Origin: Massilia aquatica
GTDB taxonomy: Bacteria > Pseudomonadota > Gammaproteobacteria > Burkholderiales > Burkholderiaceae_D
Length of the DNA: 64,000 nucleotides
Assembly (NCBI RefSeq): GCF_011682045.1
Contig: NZ_VVIW01000002.1
Span: 310,001-374,000, forward strand
Direction of reading: 5' to 3'
Shown here in pieces: positions 63,661 through 64,000 of the stretch. Positions within the stretch are counted from its first letter, which is position 1, and the number at the start of each line of letters is the position of its first letter. The notes below the pieces were generated by a model. It did not search any database and was not told where the DNA came from. It saw nothing but the letters and a program-made list of their open reading frames with translations. The translations under genes and the position numbers were made by a program.

Positions 63661-64000
63661 GTGCGCAACAATCTGCCGGTTACAGGTATCGAATACGAGC
63701 TTCTTGAAGGCCAATCCATCGTGTCCAAGACGGACACCAAGGGCAAGATCACCTATGTGAATGCCTCCTTCATCGAGGTCAGCGGCTTTACCGAGGAAGA
63801 ATTGATCGGCAAGCCGCACAACCTGGTGCGCCACCCCGACATGCCGGCGGAAGCCTTCGCCGACCTGTGGCGCAGCATGAAGGAAGGCCGTCCCTGGACT
63901 GGCCTGGTCAAGAACCGGCGCAAGAACGGCGATTTTTACTGGGTGGTGGCGAACGTCACCCCGGTCAAGGAAAACGGCCAGGCGGTCGGCTACATGTCGG
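63661..64000 (+). CDS. PAS-domain receptor of the Aer (aerotaxis) type (3' partial)
   Basis: The frame starts at GTG 63661 with AGGAG at 63648-63652 and runs off the window after 113 residues. The visible part is a PAS domain with Aer-like features: ITYVNASFIEVSGFTEEELIGKPHNLVRHPDMP, then FADLWRSMKEGRPWTGLVKNRRKNGDFYWVVANVTPV (short segments: NLVRHPDMP, GRPWTGLVKNRRK). Such domains bind FAD in Aer and precede HAMP and methyl-accepting domains. The C-terminal type cannot be seen. The FNR box upstream fits an oxygen-linked role. Confidence 0.8.
   Translation, partial: MRNNLPVTGIEYELLEGQSIVSKTDTKGKITYVNASFIEVSGFTEEELIGKPHNLVRHPDMPAEAFADLWRSMKEGRPWTGLVKNRRKNGDFYWVVANVTPVKENGQAVGYMS

Overview
The window is a GC-rich, tightly packed bacterial chromosome segment. 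It fits a soil or freshwater betaproteobacterium of the Oxalobacteraceae (Massilia, Duganella or Janthinobacterium type). This rests on three VPEPG-type PEP-CTERM proteins, secreted chitin and beta-glucan hydrolases, large PAS-rich hybrid kinases, and FNR-type sites. The genus is an inference from gene content, not a database match. I see no rRNA, tRNA, CRISPR array, integrase or intact insertion sequence.

Region 1 (1-10044): the tail of a secreted protein, a PEP-CTERM protein, an ABC-F ATPase, a GNAT acetyltransferase, a methanethiol oxidase (SELENBP1 family) with a SCO-type copper chaperone, and, convergent to these, a 1409-residue hybrid kinase with two complete kinase modules. Region 2 (10105-24493): a strong predicted sigma70 promoter, then a 3110-residue secreted protein built from DUF11 and SdrD-B-like repeats, an outer-membrane barrel with an Ig-like N-terminal domain, and an OmpA-type protein. 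I read this as a split surface-display locus, and it is the most striking system here. A 62-bp near-perfect palindrome follows it.

Region 3 (24638-32427): small secreted proteins, a PEP-CTERM protein, an S9 peptidase, and two lipoprotein glycoside hydrolases (a GH18-like protein with an altered active-site motif, and a GH64 beta-1,3-glucanase with a LacI-type operator upstream). Region 4 (32428-41587): a gene-poor stretch, a tandem pair of DUF1963 lipoproteins, YajD nuclease, a 1088-residue repeat protein, an RTX protein, and a minus-strand operon of an ArsR-like regulator with three membrane proteins. The regulator's promoter predicts a leaderless mRNA. Region 5 (41955-45118): a compact operon of an acyl-CoA-dehydrogenase-like flavoprotein, a substrate-binding-protein fold with no signal peptide, and a TusA-like/diiron fusion. 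I know no described pathway for this trio.

Region 6 (53372 down to 46159, minus strand): NagX, a canonical GH18 chitinase, KefF and KefC, then a small two-gene membrane pair and an Acetyltransf_6-type enzyme. Chitin use and potassium efflux are translationally linked here. Region 7 (53637-64000): a PEP-CTERM protein, an alpha/beta hydrolase, a second hybrid kinase with HPt domain, a universal stress protein, an acyl-CoA-synthetase/GNAT protein acetyltransferase, a small secreted protein and the start of an Aer-type PAS receptor. Two perfect FNR boxes, each 41.5 bp from a plausible start point, suggest oxygen control of the acetyltransferase and the receptor.
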